From: Pseudomonas asiatica
Lineage (GTDB): Bacteria > Pseudomonadota > Gammaproteobacteria > Pseudomonadales > Pseudomonadaceae
Assembly: GCF_040214835.1 (NCBI RefSeq)
Contig: NZ_CP157874.1
Location: 2,608,001 to 2,672,000, forward strand
Length of the DNA: 64,000 nucleotides
Reading direction: 5' to 3'
Shown: one piece after another, positions 42,953 to 52,390 of the stretch
Layout: each line of letters starts with the position of its first letter
Numbering within the stretch: the stretch's first letter is position 1
The notes under the pieces: model-generated
Told to the model about the DNA's origin: nothing
The model's input: the letters and a program-made list of their open reading frames with translations, nothing else
Database searches by the model: none
Made by a program: the position numbers and the translations under genes

Positions 42953-42986
42953 CGCCTTGTCGCCGTATGAAGGGCTTGCTCGAACC

Positions 42987-43073
42987 CTGTGGGAGCGGGT
43001 TCACCCGCGAACACGGGCGAAGCCCGTGCCATGCACTGGGTTGGATTCTTCGCGGGTAAACCCGCTCCCACAG
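42987..43073. repeat. REP pair (GTGGGAGCGGG type)
   Basis: Arms 42987-43011 and 43049-43073 are complementary over 25 bp with one mismatch, enclosing a CACGGGC/GCCCGTG hairpin. Confidence 0.85.
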
Positions 43074-43225
43074 AGGCCGTGTCGCAGCATCGGGTAATTT
43101 TTGCCTTGAGATGGGCTGGCACCGAAACAGGGCCAAAGCACGCCCCCGCCTTGTGCGCCATCCCCCCGTATGCCCGATGCCAGAGCGGCTTGGGCAAAAG
43201 TTTCATCTTCGTTCACCTGCGGAGT

Positions 43226-43241
43226 TGGCCCGCAACCTGCT
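43226..43241 (+). promoter_or_regulatory. Sigma-54 (-24/-12) promoter of the urease operon
   Basis: TGGCCCGCAACCTGCT with exact GG-N10-GC spacing (GG 43227-43228, GC 43239-43240), about 107 bp before ureD. Urease operons of pseudomonads are commonly nitrogen-controlled through NtrC and sigma-54. Confidence 0.7.
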
Positions 43242-43347
43242 ATATCCAGCCTGCGAATTTGATCGAGTGGTCAGGCCGCGCGCGCCGTAGCCGTGCGTGC
43301 CTGCCCCTCTAAACGGCCAGCAGGCCACGGATTTCAGGGGCCGCAGG

Positions 43348-44181
43348 ATGTCGCTCGCGGAGCAGATCGAACAACAACAAGACGATGCCGGCTGGAGCGC
43401 TCACCTGCAGTTGCGTTTCGTCAGGCGTGACGAGGTGACCCGCCTTGGTGCGTGGCGGCATTTCGGACCTCTTTTGGTGCAACGACCGTTCTATCCGGAA
43501 GGTGCGCCGTGCCATGTCTACGTGCTGCACCCACCCGGTGGGATCGTCGCCGGCGACCGCCTGGAGCTGGATATCCAGCTGGAGCCGGGTAGCCACGCGC
43601 TGCTGACCATGCCCGGCGCCAGCAAGTTCTACCGCAGCATCGGCCCGACCGCGCGGCTGGTCCAGCGTTTTCACCTGGCCGCCGACAGCACCCTGGAGTG
43701 GCTGCCGCAGGACAGCATCTTCTTCTCCGGTGCCCGCGCCAGCCTCGACAGCCGTTTCACCCTCGAACCGGGGGCGCGCCTGCTGGCCTGGGAAACCCTG
43801 TGCCTGGGGCGCCCGGTGATGAACGAGCGTTTCGAGCAGGGTGCCCTCGACAGCCGCCTGCACATCGAACTGCCCGACGAAGTGGGCCTGCACGAGCGCC
43901 TGCGCGTCGAAGGCGGGCGCCTGAGCAAGCTTGGCGGGCATCCGCTGCTGGCCACCTTCTGCGCCGCACCCGCCGACCAGGCTGTGCTGGATCTGGTGCG
44001 CCCGCTGCTCGACGAGATGGCCAACCCGGCCGGCGCGACCCTGCTCGGGTCGTTGCTGGTGATCCGCGTGCTCGACCATGACAACCAACACCTGCAACGC
44101 ACCCTGCAACGCCTGTGGCATGTGCTGCGCCCGGCCGTCCTCGGCCTGCCGGCCTGCCCACCGCGTATCTGGGCCACCTGA
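43348..44181 (+). CDS. ureD: Urease accessory protein UreD
   Basis: 277 residues with UreD hallmarks: 'RRDEVTRLGAWRHFGPLLVQ', 'RPFYPEGAPCHVYVLHPPGG', 'MPGASKFYRS' and 'EWLPQDSIFFSGA'. UreD binds the urease apoprotein and, with UreF and UreG, delivers nickel. ATG at 43348 follows GCAGG directly and AGGGG slightly further up; an upstream ATG-like start at 43297 would add 17 unrelated residues. First gene of the ureDABCEJFG operon, all on one strand with short gaps. Confidence 0.95.
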   Translation: MSLAEQIEQQQDDAGWSAHLQLRFVRRDEVTRLGAWRHFGPLLVQRPFYPEGAPCHVYVLHPPGGIVAGDRLELDIQLEPGSHALLTMPGASKFYRSIGPTARLVQRFHLAADSTLEWLPQDSIFFSGARASLDSRFTLEPGARLLAWETLCLGRPVMNERFEQGALDSRLHIELPDEVGLHERLRVEGGRLSKLGGHPLLATFCAAPADQAVLDLVRPLLDEMANPAGATLLGSLLVIRVLDHDNQHLQRTLQRLWHVLRPAVLGLPACPPRIWAT

Positions 44182-44190
44182 GAGAGCGCC

Positions 44191-44493
44191 ATGGAGCTGA
44201 CCCCGAGAGAGAAAGACAAACTGCTGCTGTTCACCGCCGCGCTGCTGGCGGAGCGGCGCCTGGCCCGTGGCCTGAAACTCAACTACCCGGAAGCGGTGGC
44301 GTTGATCAGTGCCGCCGTGCTCGAAGGCGCCCGTGATGGCCGCACCGTCGCCGAGCTGATGAGCCTGGGGCGCGAAGTATTGAGCCGCGAGCAGGTAATG
44401 CCTGGCATCGCCGAAATGCTCCACGACGTGCAGGTCGAAGCGACCTTCCCGGATGGCACCAAGCTGGTGACCGTGCATGACCCCATCGTTTGA
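44191..44493 (+). CDS. ureA: Urease gamma subunit
   Basis: 100 residues, the exact usual length. '[20 protein letters not shown]' and '[20 protein letters not shown]' at the start and '[18 protein letters not shown]' at the end are diagnostic. It forms the (UreABC)3 holoenzyme with UreB and UreC in the cytoplasm. Nine bases separate it from ureD. Confidence 0.97.
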   Translation: MELTPREKDKLLLFTAALLAERRLARGLKLNYPEAVALISAAVLEGARDGRTVAELMSLGREVLSREQVMPGIAEMLHDVQVEATFPDGTKLVTVHDPIV

Positions 44494-44512
44494 AGTTGCC
44501 CAGGAGCCCCGC

Positions 44513-44830
44513 ATGATCCCAGGTGAAATCCAGGTCGCCGCCGGCGACATCGAGCTGAACAGCGGCCGCGCGACAGTCAGCGTCAGCGTGGCCAACCATG
44601 GCGACCGCCCGGTGCAGGTCGGCTCGCACTACCACTTTTACGAAGTCAACGAGGCGCTGGTGTTCGAGCGCGCGCCTACGCTGGGCTTTCGGCTGGACAT
44701 CCCCGCGGGTACCGCCGTGCGCTTCGAGCCTGGCCAGGCGCGTACCGTGCAACTGGTGGCATACGCCGGCAAGCGCGAGGTCTACGGCTTCCAGGGCAAG
44801 GTGATGGGCGCGCTGGAGGGCAGGGCATGA
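44513..44830 (+). CDS. ureB: Urease beta subunit
   Basis: 105 residues starting '[19 protein letters not shown]', with '[19 protein letters not shown]' and '[19 protein letters not shown]'. ATG at 44513 follows AGGAG at a normal distance; an in-frame start at 44477 is rejected. The stop overlaps ureC by ATGA, coupling synthesis of the two subunits. Confidence 0.97.
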   Translation: MIPGEIQVAAGDIELNSGRATVSVSVANHGDRPVQVGSHYHFYEVNEALVFERAPTLGFRLDIPAGTAVRFEPGQARTVQLVAYAGKREVYGFQGKVMGALEGRA

Positions 44831-46530
44831 GCCGCATTTCCCGCCAGGCCTATGCCGACATGTTCGGCCCCACCGTGGGCGACCGCTTGCGCCTGGCCGA
44901 CACCGCGCTGTGGGTCGAGGTGGAGCACGACTTCACCATCTATGGCGAAGAGGTGAAGTTCGGTGGCGGCAAGGTCATCCGCGATGGCATGGGGCAGGGC
45001 CAGATGCTGGCTGCCGAAGCCATGGACCTGGTACTGACCAATGCCCTGATCATCGACCACTGGGGCATCGTCAAGGCCGATATCGGTATCAAGCACGGGC
45101 GTATCGCGGTGATCGGCAAGGCTGGCAACCCCGATGTGCAGCCGGGCGTGAACGTGCCAGTGGGCCCCGGCACCGAGGTGATCGCGGCCGAGGGCAAGAT
45201 CGTCACCGCCGGTGGTGTCGACTCGCACATCCACTTCATCTGCCCGCAACAGGTGGACGAGGCGCTGAACAGCGGTGTCACCACCTTCATCGGCGGCGGT
45301 ACCGGGCCAGCCACCGGCACCAACGCCACCACCTGCACGCCCGGCCCCTGGTACCTGGCGCGCATGCTCCAGGCTGCCGACAGCCTGCCGATCAACATCG
45401 GCTTGCTGGGCAAGGGCAACGCCTCGCGGCCGGAAGCGCTGCGCGAGCAGATCGCGGCCGGCGCCGTGGGCCTCAAGCTGCACGAAGACTGGGGTTCGAC
45501 ACCAGCAGCCATCGACTGCTGCCTGGGCGTGGCCGAGGAAATGGACATCCAGGTGGCGATCCACACCGACACCCTCAACGAGTCCGGCTGCATCGAAGAC
45601 ACCCTGTCGGCGATCGGCGACCGCACCATCCACACCTTCCACACCGAGGGTGCTGGTGGCGGTCACGCCCCGGACATCATCCGCGCGGCAGGGCAGGCCA
45701 ACGTGTTGCCGTCCTCGACCAACCCGACCCTGCCGTACACGGTCAACACCGTGGACGAGCACCTGGACATGCTCATGGTCTGCCACCACCTGGACCCGAG
45801 CATCGCCGAAGACGTGGCCTTTGCCGAGTCGCGCATCCGCCGCGAAACCATCGCCGCCGAGGACATTCTCCACGACATGGGCGCCTTTGCCATGACTTCG
45901 TCCGACTCCCAGGCCATGGGCCGGGTTGGCGAGGTGGTGCTGCGCACCTGGCAGGTGGCCCACCAGATGAAACTGCGCCGCGGGCCACTGGCGCCGGACA
46001 CCAGCTACAGCGACAACTTCCGGGTCAAGCGCTACATCGCCAAGTACACCATCAACCCGGCCCTGACCCACGGCATCGGCCACGAAGTGGGCTCGGTGGA
46101 AGTCGGCAAGCTGGCCGACCTGGTGCTGTGGGCGCCGGCGTTCTTTGCGGTCAAGCCGGCCCTGGTGATCAAGGGCGGAATGATCGTCACCGCGCCCATG
46201 GGTGACATCAACGGTTCCATCCCCACGCCGCAACCGGTGCATTACCGCCCGATGTTCGGCGCCCTGGGCGCGGCGCGGCATGCCACGCGCATGACCTTCC
46301 TGCCCCAGGCGGCGATGGACCGTGGCCTGGCCGAGGAGTTGAACCTGCGCAGCCTGATCGGCGTGGCCCACGGCTGCCGCCGGGTGCGCAAGCCCGACAT
46401 GGTCCACAACACTTTGCAGCCGCTGATCGAGGTCGATGCGCAGACCTACCAGGTGCGTGCCGACGGCGAACTGCTGGTCTGCGAACCGGCCCGCGAACTG
46501 CCGCTGGCCCAGCGTTATTTTCTATTCTGA
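44827..46530 (+). CDS. ureC: Urease alpha subunit (catalytic)
   Basis: 567 residues, the standard length. It holds the dinickel site: '[16 protein letters not shown]' (two His), '[15 protein letters not shown]' with the lysine that is carbamylated, '[12 protein letters not shown]', '[12 protein letters not shown]', the flap '[13 protein letters not shown]' with the catalytic His, and '[13 protein letters not shown]' with the Asp ligand. It hydrolyses urea to ammonia and carbamate. All expected catalytic residues are present, so the enzyme should be active. Confidence 0.98.
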   Translation: MSRISRQAYADMFGPTVGDRLRLADTALWVEVEHDFTIYGEEVKFGGGKVIRDGMGQGQMLAAEAMDLVLTNALIIDHWGIVKADIGIKHGRIAVIGKAGNPDVQPGVNVPVGPGTEVIAAEGKIVTAGGVDSHIHFICPQQVDEALNSGVTTFIGGGTGPATGTNATTCTPGPWYLARMLQAADSLPINIGLLGKGNASRPEALREQIAAGAVGLKLHEDWGSTPAAIDCCLGVAEEMDIQVAIHTDTLNESGCIEDTLSAIGDRTIHTFHTEGAGGGHAPDIIRAAGQANVLPSSTNPTLPYTVNTVDEHLDMLMVCHHLDPSIAEDVAFAESRIRRETIAAEDILHDMGAFAMTSSDSQAMGRVGEVVLRTWQVAHQMKLRRGPLAPDTSYSDNFRVKRYIAKYTINPALTHGIGHEVGSVEVGKLADLVLWAPAFFAVKPALVIKGGMIVTAPMGDINGSIPTPQPVHYRPMFGALGAARHATRMTFLPQAAMDRGLAEELNLRSLIGVAHGCRRVRKPDMVHNTLQPLIEVDAQTYQVRADGELLVCEPARELPLAQRYFLF

Positions 46531-46540
46531 AGGAGCACCG

Positions 46541-47038
46541 ATGATCGTCTTGACCCGCCGTATCACCGAGCCCGGCCAGCTGGGCGAAACCGGCACCGTT
46601 ACCCTGGACGTGGACAGCCGCATCAAGAGCCGCCTGCGTGTGACCCTGGATGATGGTCGCGAGGCCGGGCTGATGCTCGAACGCGGCCACCTGCTGCGCG
46701 GAGGCGAACTGCTGGCCGATGCCGAGGGCACCCAGCTGATCCGTGTGCTGGCGGCGCCCGAGGCGGTGTCCACGGTGCGCTGCGCCGACCCGCACCTGCT
46801 GGCCCGCGCGGCCTATCACCTGGGCAACCGCCATGTACCGCTGCAGATCGAACCCGGCCTGTTGCGCTTCCAGCACGACCACGTGCTGGACGACATGTTG
46901 CGTGGCCTGGGCCTGACGGTAGAGGCCGAACAAGCGCCGTTCGAGCCTGAAGCGGGCGCCTACCAGAGCGCGCCGCACAGCCACAGCCATGCCCACGGCC
47001 ACGATCACCCGTTCGTGCGCCTGCCTGCCCATTCCTGA
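46541..47038 (+). CDS. ureE: Urease accessory protein UreE (nickel metallochaperone)
   Basis: 165 residues: N-terminal peptide-binding domain ('RVTLDDGREAGLMLERGHLL'), the metal-binding domain ('HLGNRHVPLQIEPGLLRFQH'), and a histidine-rich tail ('HSHSHAHGHDHPF') that binds nickel. ATG at 46541 follows AAGGAG; the longer frame upstream overlaps ureC in another reading. It hands nickel to UreG. Confidence 0.96.
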   Translation: MIVLTRRITEPGQLGETGTVTLDVDSRIKSRLRVTLDDGREAGLMLERGHLLRGGELLADAEGTQLIRVLAAPEAVSTVRCADPHLLARAAYHLGNRHVPLQIEPGLLRFQHDHVLDDMLRGLGLTVEAEQAPFEPEAGAYQSAPHSHSHAHGHDHPFVRLPAHS

Positions 47039-47055
47039 ACTGCCTGGAGCAACCG

Positions 47056-47601
47056 ATGAAAAAGACTTTCGCCCTGTTTCTGCTGATGCTGGCTCTGCCT
47101 GCCTTCGCCCACCCCGGGCACGACGCCAACCCGCTGCAGGACGGCCTGCTGCACCCGCTGACCGGTCTTGACCACCTGCTGATGCTGCTGGGCACCGGTG
47201 TACTCGCCGCGTTGACCCGGCGCAGCCTGACGCTACCCCTGGCAACCCTGGCGGCGATGTTCGGCGGCGCGGTGTGCGGCCACCTGTTCGGCGATGTGCT
47301 GGGCATGGAAACCCTGATTGCCGTGTCGCTGCTGGTGGCTGCCGGTGCCGTGCTACTGCCCAGCCGCCAACTGCTGCTGGCCATGGCCATGCCGGTGTTC
47401 GCCCTGTTCCATGGCTGGGCCCATGGCGTGGAAGCCACGCCAAGCGCGTTCTGGCAGTTCAGCGCCGGCTTCGTCACGGTCAGCGGCCTGTTGCTGGCGG
47501 CCGGCTTTGCGGTCGGTTGCCTGTTGCGCAGGCATAGCGGCCTGCAGAAGGCCTTTGGCGGTGGCCTGCTGGCCGGCGCCGCGCTGGTACTGGCCGGTTG
47601 A
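47056..47601 (+). CDS. ureJ: HupE/UreJ membrane protein
   Basis: 181 residues: a signal peptide ('MKKTFALFLLMLALPAFA'), then 'HPGHDANPLQDGLLHPLTGLDHLL' in parts (the HPG and HPLxGxDH motifs of HupE/UreJ) and about five more membrane segments with 'FALFHGWAHG'. The family is believed to import nickel across the outer or inner membrane. Its place between ureE and ureF supports nickel supply for urease. The stop overlaps ureF by one base (TGATG). Confidence 0.93.
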   Translation: MKKTFALFLLMLALPAFAHPGHDANPLQDGLLHPLTGLDHLLMLLGTGVLAALTRRSLTLPLATLAAMFGGAVCGHLFGDVLGMETLIAVSLLVAAGAVLLPSRQLLLAMAMPVFALFHGWAHGVEATPSAFWQFSAGFVTVSGLLLAAGFAVGCLLRRHSGLQKAFGGGLLAGAALVLAG

Positions 47602-48275
47602 TGGACAGCGACCTGGCGTTGTTGCGCCTGCTGCAGCTGGCCAGCCCTGGCTTGCCGGTGGGTGGCTTCACCTACTCGCAAGGCCTGGAGTGGGCGGTCG
47701 AGGCGGGCTGGGTACGGGGCGTGGATGGTTTCGCTGCCTGGCAGCGCGAGCAGATCGACGACACCCTGGCCTGCCTCGACTGGCCGGTGCTGGCGCGCCT
47801 GTACCACGCCTGCCAGGCCGAGGACGCCGAGGCCTTCGGCCACTGGAGCCGCTTTCTGCTGGCCAACCGCGAAACCGCCGAGCTGCGCCTGGAAGAACAG
47901 CAGCGCGGCGCGGCGCTGGCACGGCTGCTGGACGGCTGGCAACTGGGCCAGGCACCGGCCTGGCGGGCCAGCCTCGAACTCACCCAGCTGGGCGGTATGG
48001 CCTGGCTGGCTGCGCACTGGGCGATCCCACTGCGCCAGTTGGCCCTGGGCCATGGTTTTGCCTGGCTGGAGGGCGCGGTAATGGCCGGGGTCAAGCTGGT
48101 GCCGTTCGGCCAGCAGGCTGCCCAGACCTTGCTGCGCGACCTGGGGGCGGGGCTGCCCGCGGCCCTCGACCAGGCGCTGGGCCTGGGTGATGACCAGCTA
48201 GGCGGCGGCCTGCCGTTGCTGGCCATTGCCTCATCGCGACACGAAACCCAATACACCCGATTGTTCCGTTCCTGA
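47601..48275 (+). CDS. ureF: Urease accessory protein UreF
   Basis: 224 residues, all helical: '[20 protein letters not shown]' and '[11 protein letters not shown]' at the N-terminus and '[18 protein letters not shown]' later match UreF. It acts with UreD and UreG as the gate of the nickel-insertion complex. ATG at 47601 is used; a TTG one codon upstream is less likely. Confidence 0.96.
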   Translation: MDSDLALLRLLQLASPGLPVGGFTYSQGLEWAVEAGWVRGVDGFAAWQREQIDDTLACLDWPVLARLYHACQAEDAEAFGHWSRFLLANRETAELRLEEQQRGAALARLLDGWQLGQAPAWRASLELTQLGGMAWLAAHWAIPLRQLALGHGFAWLEGAVMAGVKLVPFGQQAAQTLLRDLGAGLPAALDQALGLGDDQLGGGLPLLAIASSRHETQYTRLFRS

Positions 48276-48286
48276 GGACTGCCTGC

Positions 48287-48910
48287 ATGCAAAGCTATCA
48301 ACAACCCCTGCGCGTCGGTGTCGGCGGCCCGGTCGGCTCCGGCAAGACGGCGCTGCTCGAAGCCTTGTGCAAGGCCATGCGCGACCACTACCAGATCGCA
48401 GTGGTCACCAACGACATCTACACCAAGGAGGACCAGCGTATCCTCACCGAAGCCGGGGCCCTTGAGCCGGAGCGCATCGTCGGTGTGGAAACCGGCGGCT
48501 GCCCGCACACGGCGATACGTGAGGACGCCTCGATGAACCTGGCGGCAGTCGAAGCCCTGGCGCGCAAGTTTGGCAACCTCGAGGTGATCTTCGTCGAAAG
48601 CGGCGGTGACAACCTGAGTGCCACTTTCAGCCCGGAGCTGGCCGACCTGACCATCTACGTGATCGACGTGGCCGAAGGCGAGAAGATCCCGCGCAAGGGT
48701 GGGCCGGGGATTACCAAGTCGGATTTCCTGGTGATCAACAAGACCGACCTGGCGCCCTATGTGGGGGCTTCGCTGGAAGTGATGGAGCGCGATACCCAGC
48801 GCATGCGCCCGCAGCGGCCATGGACCTTCAGCAACCTGAAGAAGGGCGAGGGGCTGCAGGCGGTGATCGACTTCATCGTCGAGCGCGGGATGCTGGGCGT
48901 GCGCGGGTGA
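48287..48910 (+). CDS. ureG: Urease accessory GTPase UreG
   Basis: 207 residues, SIMIBI-class GTPase. P-loop '[18 protein letters not shown]', '[15 protein letters not shown]', the nickel-binding '[18 protein letters not shown]' (Cys-Pro-His) and '[13 protein letters not shown]' for guanine recognition are intact. GTP hydrolysis drives nickel insertion into UreC. Last gene of the operon, followed by two REP doublets. Confidence 0.97.
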   Translation: MQSYQQPLRVGVGGPVGSGKTALLEALCKAMRDHYQIAVVTNDIYTKEDQRILTEAGALEPERIVGVETGGCPHTAIREDASMNLAAVEALARKFGNLEVIFVESGGDNLSATFSPELADLTIYVIDVAEGEKIPRKGGPGITKSDFLVINKTDLAPYVGASLEVMERDTQRMRPQRPWTFSNLKKGEGLQAVIDFIVERGMLGVRG

Positions 48911-48925
48911 CATATCACGGCCCCC

Positions 48926-49008
48926 GTGGGAGCGGGCGCGCCCGCGAAACAGGCGACGCGGTGCTTGGCACCGGCTTTGCCGGTGTTCGCGGGCATGCCC
49001 GCTCCCAC
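48926..49008. repeat. REP pair (GTGGGAGCGGG type)
   Basis: Arms 48926-48948 and 48986-49008 pair almost perfectly over 23 bp around a CACCGGC/GCCGGTG hairpin. It follows ureG by 16 bp. Confidence 0.85.
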
Positions 49009-49090
49009 AAGGGAAATGTGTTGCCTCACGTTATTTGTGGCAGCGCGCCCCAGTGGCGTGGCTGAGTGACTGCAGGTTTGCGCGGGCTTT

Positions 49091-49208
49091 TGTAGGAGCG
49101 GCCTTGTGTCGCGAAAGGGCTGCAAGGCAGCCCCGGCAATTTGTGCGTCGACGCTGAATATCCTGGGGCCGCTTTGCGGTCCTTTCGCGACACAAGGCCG
49201 CTCCTACA
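49091..49208. repeat. REP pair (TGTAGGAGCGGCC type)
   Basis: Arms 49091-49118 and 49181-49208 are perfect complements over 28 bp. This second REP class lies only about 80 bp from a pair of the other class. Confidence 0.88.
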
Positions 49209-49230
49209 ACGACCGCGTACGGGCTGAGTA

Positions 49231-49959
49231 TCACTTATGGCAGCAGCTGGGCTTGTCCGGCTGCCCTTCATAACGGTCATGGTGCCGCACCCAGTCCATG
49301 GTCCCGGCCTCATTGCGCCCCAGTGGCGCAATGTCGAGGAAGTTGTAGGTGTTGACCAGGATGTCCAGCCCGCGGGCATAGGTCGAATAGGTGTGGTACA
49401 CGCTGCCATCCGGCTCGCGATAGAACGCACTCAGCCCGGGAAGCTCGCTTTCATCGCCCTCGTATGGCTCATAGTTGTACTGCCGCTGGCCCTCGCTGCC
49501 AACGCTGACGCCAAAGTCCTCGTTGAACCCGCTGCCATGTGACGAATACCAGGGGAACTGCCAGCCCATGCGCCGGCGGAAGGCCTGGAACTCGGCATAC
49601 GGTGCCCGCGACACCGCCACCAGCGACACGTCGTGATGCGCCAGGTGCAGGTTGGCGCCGTCAAAGTGGTCGGCCAGGAACGAGCAGCCGTGGCAGCCTT
49701 CGCTCCAGCCCTCGGCGAACATGAAGTGGTAAACCAGCAACTGGCTGCGGCCCGCGAACAGGTCGGCCAGGCTCAGTTCGCCGTCCGGCCCCTCGAAGCG
49801 ATAGTCGTGCTCCACCTTGACCCAGGGCAGGGCGCGACGGGCTGCGGACAGCGCGTCGCGGTGGTGGGTGAAGGCCTTTTCGTGCAGCCACAGTTGCCGG
49901 CGGGCCACCAGCCACTGGCTGCGCGAAACCACCGGGTGCCTGCTTTCGCTCGTGCTCAT
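49231..49959 (-). CDS. DUF899 thioredoxin-like protein
   Basis: 242 residues with the DUF899 pattern: 'FAGRSQLLVYHFMFAEGWSE' followed by 'GCHGCSFLADHFDGA' (a CxxC pair at the thioredoxin-fold position), 'VAVSRAPYAEFQAFRRRMGW' and 'VYHTYSTYARGLDILVNTYN'. It ends in 'PSCCHK'. Probably a cytoplasmic redox protein; the substrate is unknown. It is monocistronic between REP elements and an LTA-synthase-family gene on the same strand. Confidence 0.88.
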   Translation of the reverse strand: MSTSESRHPVVSRSQWLVARRQLWLHEKAFTHHRDALSAARRALPWVKVEHDYRFEGPDGELSLADLFAGRSQLLVYHFMFAEGWSEGCHGCSFLADHFDGANLHLAHHDVSLVAVSRAPYAEFQAFRRRMGWQFPWYSSHGSGFNEDFGVSVGSEGQRQYNYEPYEGDESELPGLSAFYREPDGSVYHTYSTYARGLDILVNTYNFLDIAPLGRNEAGTMDWVRHHDRYEGQPDKPSCCHK

Positions 49960-50052
49960 GGTGCTGTCTCCACATTGGGGGATTCACACACTAGTCGAGC
50001 ACGGGCGGGTCGAATCGACAGGCCGCGGCGGCCGGGCGATGAGTGGTATTGC

Positions 50053-52254
50053 TCAGCCCGAATGGGCGATATGCCCTTCGGTCAGTTCATCCGCTGCTTC
50101 ATCTTCCCCAGGCAGCGCGGTGATCACGCTGAAGTCGCTGACTTCCACCTGGCCACCGCCATAGCCCAGCAAATGGAAGGAAAACGCTTTGCGCGCGGTC
50201 GGGTTGTCGAAGCTGAACTCCATCTCCAGCGGCTCGTCGGCGGTGACTTTCACTTCGTCAGGCAAGCCCAGCGGTACGTCTTGCTCCAGCTGCTTGGCCT
50301 TGAGCTGGATATAGGCTGCGCGCTTGGGGTCCAGCGAACGTACCTTGACCCGTACGCGGGTATGCGAACCCTCGGGCATTTCCAGGTACTGGGCGCCGAT
50401 CAGGTTGTCGGCCCAGTCATCTTTGATGCGCTTGCGCAGCTGGATCGGCGATGGGCCGCCGAACTGGTAACGCAGGTTGAGTGGTGTCTGCAGCAGGGAC
50501 TGGTCGAGCACCCCGGCGAGGGCACCGATCTGCTGGCCGAGCAGGCTGTCGCCCGGGCCAAGGTAACGTGCCTGGTCGGCGATGAAGCCCTCGCTGGCGT
50601 AACGCCGGCAGCGCTGCTGGAAGTCGCATTCGGTGAACACACCCTGGCCGTCGTGATAACGCAGCATGCCGTTGGTGTAGGAGATCATCTCGCGACCGCT
50701 GTCGTAGTCGCGGTACAGCGAGCGACCGCCGAGCGCCATGGGGATGGGCAGGGCCAAGTAGTCGAGCAGGGAGGTGGCCAGGTCGATATGGCCATAGGTA
50801 CCGCGCTTGATCCGTGGCAACTGCGCCTGCTCCGGCGCCAGGGTGAGGTTGAAGCCCCAGGACGAGGCCAGGCGCACACCGTCGATGCCGTGGGACTCGT
50901 CGGAAGTCACCACCACCAGGGTGTCCTTGAGCACGCCCTGGCGTTCGAGGTTGTCGAGGAATGCACCGAGTGCGTCGTCCAGGTAGGCGACTGCCGCCTG
51001 TTTCGGCGTGTCGTAGCGCTCCAGGTACTCGGCCGGTGCCGAGTAGGGCTGGTGGGTGCCCACGGTGAGCAGGGTCAGCATCCATGGCTTGTCCTGCTTT
51101 TGCAGCTGGCCGACGTAATCCAGCGCACCCTCGAAGAAGGCGCGGTCATCTTTGCCCCAGGGGAAGTCCAGGTAGTTCCTGTTGCGGAACCACTCCTGGC
51201 CGTGCACCGCGTCAAAGCCGATGTGCGGCATGATGCGGTCCTTGGCCATGAAGCGCAGGCCGGCGCCCTGCAGGTAGTGGGTGGTGAAGCCGGCCTGGCG
51301 CAACTGCGCCGGCAGGCAGGCCTGGTTGCGTTCGTTCTGGGTCAGCAGTTCCACGCCCTTGGGCGTGCCGTTGGCCAGCTTGTCGTAGTCACCGCACAGC
51401 ATTGCGTACAGGCCACGGATGGTCTGATGGGTATGCAGCACGTAGTCCGGGGTGTTCATGCCGCGCTCGGCCCACTGGCTGAGTTTGGGCATCAGCTCTT
51501 CGTCGAAGCGGCTGTGCAGGGCCTGGCGGTTGGGCCGCAGGTAGGCCCCGGGGATGCCTTCCACGGTGATGACCAGCAGGTTGCGGGCGTTGCCTGGCCC
51601 GGCGAGCAGGCGCTGGCCATGCAGGTCGGACTGGGTCAGGCCGGTGCTGGCCAGAGGGGTGAAGGTTTGCGTACGGCCCATCCAGCCTTCGACCTGGCGC
51701 TGCAGGTTGCCGGCCCCGGCCGACAGCAGCTGATGGGTGAGGTTGTATTGCCGCCATTGGTCGGCGTCGGAAGGTACCAGTTGCTGGCTGCCCCAATGGG
51801 CGCCGAACAGTAGCAGCGGAATGGCCCAGGCCGTGCGTGGCAGCGGCTGGCTGGGTTGGGTGCGGCTGCGCCAGGCGCTGGCCAGCCAGGCCAGCAGGCC
51901 GGCGCCCATGGCCCACGGCAGCCAGGCATGGGCCAGGCCGCCACCGGTCGAGTTTTCCATGAACTGCGGGTCGAGCAGGTACGTCAGGTCGGCGCTGGTG
52001 GGCAACCGGCCCACCGCGCTCACCAGTTCAGCCGAAGCCACCCAGAGGGCCGCCCAGGCCAGCAATACGGGGAACGCCAGCCACCACGGCCGACGGTGCA
52101 GCAGCAAGACCAGCAAGCTGCCGAGGGCGAGGTCGGACAGGTAACCGAGTGGGTTGGACCAGCCCAGCATGGCGCGCGTACCCAGTGGGATCACCAGTAC
52201 CAGGGTCGCCAGGGCGACAAGCCGGGTACGTGGGTGGTCTGACAGGTTCTTCAC
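50053..52254 (-). CDS. LTA synthase-family sulfatase-like phosphoglycerol transferase
   Basis: 733 residues. Five or so membrane segments fill the first ~160 residues, then an extracytoplasmic alkaline-phosphatase/sulfatase domain follows: 'NLLVITVEGIPGAYLRP' (metal site), 'HTHQTIRGLYAMLCGDYD' with the catalytic Thr, 'LTVGTHQPYSAPAEY' and 'VVTSDESHGIDG' (metal ligands). In Gram-negatives such proteins add phosphoglycerol to periplasmic glucans (OpgB-like) or modify envelope polymers. Which polymer is served here cannot be told. It stands alone. Confidence 0.88.
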   Translation of the reverse strand: MKNLSDHPRTRLVALATLVLVIPLGTRAMLGWSNPLGYLSDLALGSLLVLLLHRRPWWLAFPVLLAWAALWVASAELVSAVGRLPTSADLTYLLDPQFMENSTGGGLAHAWLPWAMGAGLLAWLASAWRSRTQPSQPLPRTAWAIPLLLFGAHWGSQQLVPSDADQWRQYNLTHQLLSAGAGNLQRQVEGWMGRTQTFTPLASTGLTQSDLHGQRLLAGPGNARNLLVITVEGIPGAYLRPNRQALHSRFDEELMPKLSQWAERGMNTPDYVLHTHQTIRGLYAMLCGDYDKLANGTPKGVELLTQNERNQACLPAQLRQAGFTTHYLQGAGLRFMAKDRIMPHIGFDAVHGQEWFRNRNYLDFPWGKDDRAFFEGALDYVGQLQKQDKPWMLTLLTVGTHQPYSAPAEYLERYDTPKQAAVAYLDDALGAFLDNLERQGVLKDTLVVVTSDESHGIDGVRLASSWGFNLTLAPEQAQLPRIKRGTYGHIDLATSLLDYLALPIPMALGGRSLYRDYDSGREMISYTNGMLRYHDGQGVFTECDFQQRCRRYASEGFIADQARYLGPGDSLLGQQIGALAGVLDQSLLQTPLNLRYQFGGPSPIQLRKRIKDDWADNLIGAQYLEMPEGSHTRVRVKVRSLDPKRAAYIQLKAKQLEQDVPLGLPDEVKVTADEPLEMEFSFDNPTARKAFSFHLLGYGGGQVEVSDFSVITALPGEDEAADELTEGHIAHSG

Positions 52255-52352
52255 AAAAACATCCCTTTTGCCATTAAATCGTCATGCAACTGTGCTTGAT
52301 GATAACAGGCCGTGGCAGGGAAGGCGGTCCGGGACAAGGCTGGTAACCAAAA

Positions 52353-52378
52353 GCCGGGCCCGTTCGCGCGAGCCCGGC
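52353..52378 (-). terminator. Intrinsic terminator of the fap operon
   Basis: GCCGGGC / GCCCGGC arms (52353-52359 and 52372-52378) followed on the minus strand by TTTTGG, 12 bp after the fapF stop. Confidence 0.7.
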
Positions 52379-52390
52379 CGATGGCAAGTA

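Noticed and set aside
43100..43200. Possible NtrC sites upstream of the urease promoter (GCAC...GTGC arms near 43138-43156)
   Set aside because: The arms are 11 bp apart instead of 7 and the flanks do not match the NtrC consensus.
49633..51813. A 726-aa open frame on the plus strand opposite the LTA-synthase-family and DUF899 genes
   Set aside because: It is antisense to two genes with clear domains, is low-complexity and lacks any motif; such frames are common in GC-rich DNA.
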